Origin: Acholeplasmataceae bacterium UBA6190
Lineage (GTDB): Bacteria; Bacillota_I; Bacilli_A; Acholeplasmatales; Acholeplasmataceae
Assembly (NCBI GenBank): GCA_002422045.1
Contig: DITG01000051.1
Coordinates: 4,890 to 57,784 of the forward strand
Length of the DNA: 52,895 nt
Reading direction: 5' to 3'
Positions within the stretch are counted from its first letter, which is position 1; each line of letters opens with the position of its first letter. The position numbers and the translations under genes are program-made. This document shows, piece after piece, positions 51,070 through 52,895 of the stretch. A model generated the notes under the pieces. That model was not told the origin of the DNA. It saw only the letters and a program-made list of their open reading frames with translations, and made no database searches.

Positions 51070-52617
51070 ATGAGCAAGTCAAATGTAAGTATTTATTTAT
51101 TAAACGGGCAACACAATCATGATGAATATGTTCGAAACCACCAACACTTGGATTATAAAGATGGATATACTGTTGCATATAAGAGTTATTCTGAGAAAGT
51201 GCCTAATGACATTGATCTATTTGTAACTGACACTGAACTTAAAAATAGACTAAAAACGAAAGGAACGAGTCTATGTATCATCAAAACGGTGAACGTTGAA
51301 AATGAAAGTGTTACTTTTGGTATCACATTTGGATTTGGTCATCATTTACTCGTTCAAGATTATATTGTGCCTAATTTTGGAATCATATCCCTGATGAATA
51401 TGGCAGATAAAGATCAAATACGTCAAATTCATCGAAGAAGCATGTCAAAAAAATCGAAAATATCACAAGAGCAAATGCCAAGTAAGAGTAATCTTTCTGA
51501 TTTTGGATTTAATGTCTATACCGATATATTGAATGGAGCATCAGCAAACATCAATAGTGTATATCTTTCTGGAAACGTGCAAGGTAAAGAAGCACTTAAG
51601 GGTTCAATAGAGCAAAATATTGATAATGTAGATGATTACTTAATATTTGCATACAAGGAATTCAAGAAAGAGAACTACAAAATAAAGTTCCCATTCTTCG
51701 ATAACATAAAACCCGTTAAGAAACAATCAATCATAGCCCCCCTAGACCAGCAAATAGTTCAAAAACTAAATGATCACAATAATGAAGACCTCATTTTAGC
51801 ATTTCCGATCATTGTTGACTGGTCTGATATTGATTTTGTAAGTTATCCATATCAACAAAGAAATTCTACCAATCGATTTAGAGATATTGAAATCAATGAC
51901 TTTTTTGAGAATGCGAATTATACCGACGCAAAAAAACTATTGAATCAAAACTTCATGATTCATTATATTGATGAAAACAAGAATCAAGCTATTAATTTTA
52001 AAAAATGCTTATTAGCAGAATTAAGTCTTGGTGATGATAGATATTGCTTGGTTGATGGTCATTACTATCAAATCACTAGTTCGTTAATTCGTGAGGCAAA
52101 AGATTATTATAATTCAATTCCCGTTGATGATTTACATTTTAGCGATTGTCATCAAAAGGAAGGAGATTATATACAAACAATTCATCAGAGTCATGGCATA
52201 TTCTTAGATCGGAAGATTGTTAGAGATGATTACAATACTGAAATATGTGACATCTTAACGAGTGATAAAAAGTTTGTACATATTAAAAAATACAGTGGAG
52301 TTGCTCCAATGAGTCACCTATTCTTTCAAGCGTTAAATTCTTCTCAGTTTTTCAAACAAGATCGTATATTTTTTAATAAAATGAATCAGATCATTGATCG
52401 AGCTTGTCAAGAACAGGGGAAAGAAGGTAGTGATTTCATCCTTCCTCAAGACTTTAATAGCAATGATTATGAGATTGTACTTTGTGTACTAAATAAAGAA
52501 GGTTTACTCAGACCCAATTTATCATTATTTACACTATTAAGTTTGAGAGAAACAGCTCAATCTATGTTAAATATGGGGTTCAAAGTGGCAATCTATGGTG
52601 TAAAAGATCTTTATTAA
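51070..52617 (+). CDS. DUF6119 / TIGR04141-like sporadic protein
   Basis: A 515-residue protein. Its layout fits the sporadically distributed TIGR04141/DUF6119 family: FGITFGFGHHLL near 85, SKSNLSDFGFNVYTDILNGAS near 145 with LSGNVQGKEALKGS, KIKFPFFDNIKPVK, and a C-terminal half with FLDRKIVRDDYNTEICDIL, FVHIKKYSGVAPMSHLFFQALNS. I recall this family as scattered among bacteria and often in defence-type surroundings; its activity is unknown. No membrane segment. GAGGTG precedes the ATG; TTG directly before it is less likely. It is followed after 32 bases by an HNH nuclease. Confidence 0.75.
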   Translation: MSKSNVSIYLLNGQHNHDEYVRNHQHLDYKDGYTVAYKSYSEKVPNDIDLFVTDTELKNRLKTKGTSLCIIKTVNVENESVTFGITFGFGHHLLVQDYIVPNFGIISLMNMADKDQIRQIHRRSMSKKSKISQEQMPSKSNLSDFGFNVYTDILNGASANINSVYLSGNVQGKEALKGSIEQNIDNVDDYLIFAYKEFKKENYKIKFPFFDNIKPVKKQSIIAPLDQQIVQKLNDHNNEDLILAFPIIVDWSDIDFVSYPYQQRNSTNRFRDIEINDFFENANYTDAKKLLNQNFMIHYIDENKNQAINFKKCLLAELSLGDDRYCLVDGHYYQITSSLIREAKDYYNSIPVDDLHFSDCHQKEGDYIQTIHQSHGIFLDRKIVRDDYNTEICDILTSDKKFVHIKKYSGVAPMSHLFFQALNSSQFFKQDRIFFNKMNQIIDRACQEQGKEGSDFILPQDFNSNDYEIVLCVLNKEGLLRPNLSLFTLLSLRETAQSMLNMGFKVAIYGVKDLY

Positions 52618-52649
52618 GATTAATGATAAATGAGAAAGGAGGTAAAAAC

Positions 52650-52895
52650 ATGACAATTGATCGAAACACAGCAATGAAATTATGGAATGATGTATTTGGA
52701 AGTAAGTTATGGGCAAATGACTGTTTTGGTTCGTATATCTATAGAGATGATTATGGCGACTATGAAACAAAAAGAATACGTCCATCTGGTTCAGGAAAAC
52801 CATATAATTATGGTTGGGATATTGATCACATTAGACCCAAAAGCGACTATGTAAATCAAAATGATGCTGATTTTTGGAACAATTTTGAACCTATG
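52650..52895 (+). CDS. HNH endonuclease (3' end beyond window)
   Basis: A strong AAAGGAGG site precedes an ATG at 52650, and the frame stays open for 82 codons to the window edge. It reads MTIDRNTAMKLWNDVFG at the start and contains YGWDIDHIRPKSDY, the HNH metal motif with the paired Asp-His, followed by NDADFWNNFEPM, where the next residues should supply the H/N of the motif (usually HxxxNxxK). It may cut DNA or act as a nicking effector. It lies 32 bases after the DUF6119-like gene. Confidence 0.83.
   Translation, partial: MTIDRNTAMKLWNDVFGSKLWANDCFGSYIYRDDYGDYETKRIRPSGSGKPYNYGWDIDHIRPKSDYVNQNDADFWNNFEPM

Noticed and set aside
1..52895. Use of TGA as tryptophan (Mycoplasma code)
   Set aside because: TGA ends many genes, including tightly overlapping ATGA junctions in the phn and esterase-flavodoxin operons, and conserved Trp are TGG.

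Overview
The window looks like a chromosome segment of a low-to-moderate G+C monoderm bacterium. TGA is used as a stop in many genes and Trp is encoded by TGG, so this is the standard code and not a Mycoplasma-type one. Exported proteins are lipoproteins with LxGC or LAAC lipoboxes, or proteins with transmembrane or SipW-like signals, and nothing suggests an outer membrane. Gene content (phnDCEE-type transporter, DUF2207 plus LemA, BspA-type leucine-rich-repeat lipoprotein, heliorhodopsin) fits an early-branching Firmicutes/Tenericutes lineage such as Acholeplasma or Izemoplasma relatives. That placement is inference. I found no rRNA, tRNA, CRISPR array or insertion sequence.

Left part (1-14.5 kb): a heliorhodopsin gene is followed by a DJ-1/PfpI gene (window edge) on the minus strand, and a divergent short-chain dehydrogenase (SDR) lies beside them. 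Then come a GH17-type glucanase, an ABC-F ATPase with one degenerate ATP site behind a possible attenuator, a SOUL haem-binding-type protein, and a four-gene minus-strand operon (NTF2-like, SDR, two tandem CrtI/RetSat-like FAD oxidoreductases). A divergent alpha/beta-hydrolase and flavodoxin pair follows, then a CoA-disulfide-reductase/rhodanese fusion with a second rhodanese. Many of these families act on lipids, isoprenoids, redox cofactors or oxidative damage, and a light or photo-oxidative stress theme is plausible but unproven.

Middle (14.6-31.6 kb): a phosphonate/phosphite-type ABC transporter (phnD-C-E-E), a 5'-nucleotidase, a membrane-anchored ectodomain protein, DUF2207 plus LemA plus a small membrane protein, and a secreted GLUG-repeat protein. 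A six-gene minus-strand operon then encodes a VWA protein, a PP2C phosphatase and a kinase, with membrane partners. The kinase carries a second, degenerate kinase copy in the same chain.

Right-centre (31.7-42.2 kb): an UMF1-type MFS transporter, a Zn-dependent phospholipase C-like protein, an alpha/alpha-toroid protein, an extended RsmH paralogue, a GPH-family symporter, a PlsC acyltransferase with a zinc ribbon, a lipoprotein, and a 7TM-GGDEF diguanylate cyclase. Right end (42.3-52.9 kb) is accessory in character: an InlB/BspA-type surface lipoprotein, three different multidomain XRE regulators (one built as a transmembrane one-component sensor), a degenerate RNase III-fold protein, and a DUF6119/TIGR04141-like gene followed by an HNH endonuclease cut by the window end. 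From about 48.85 kb the sequence is visibly richer in A+T.
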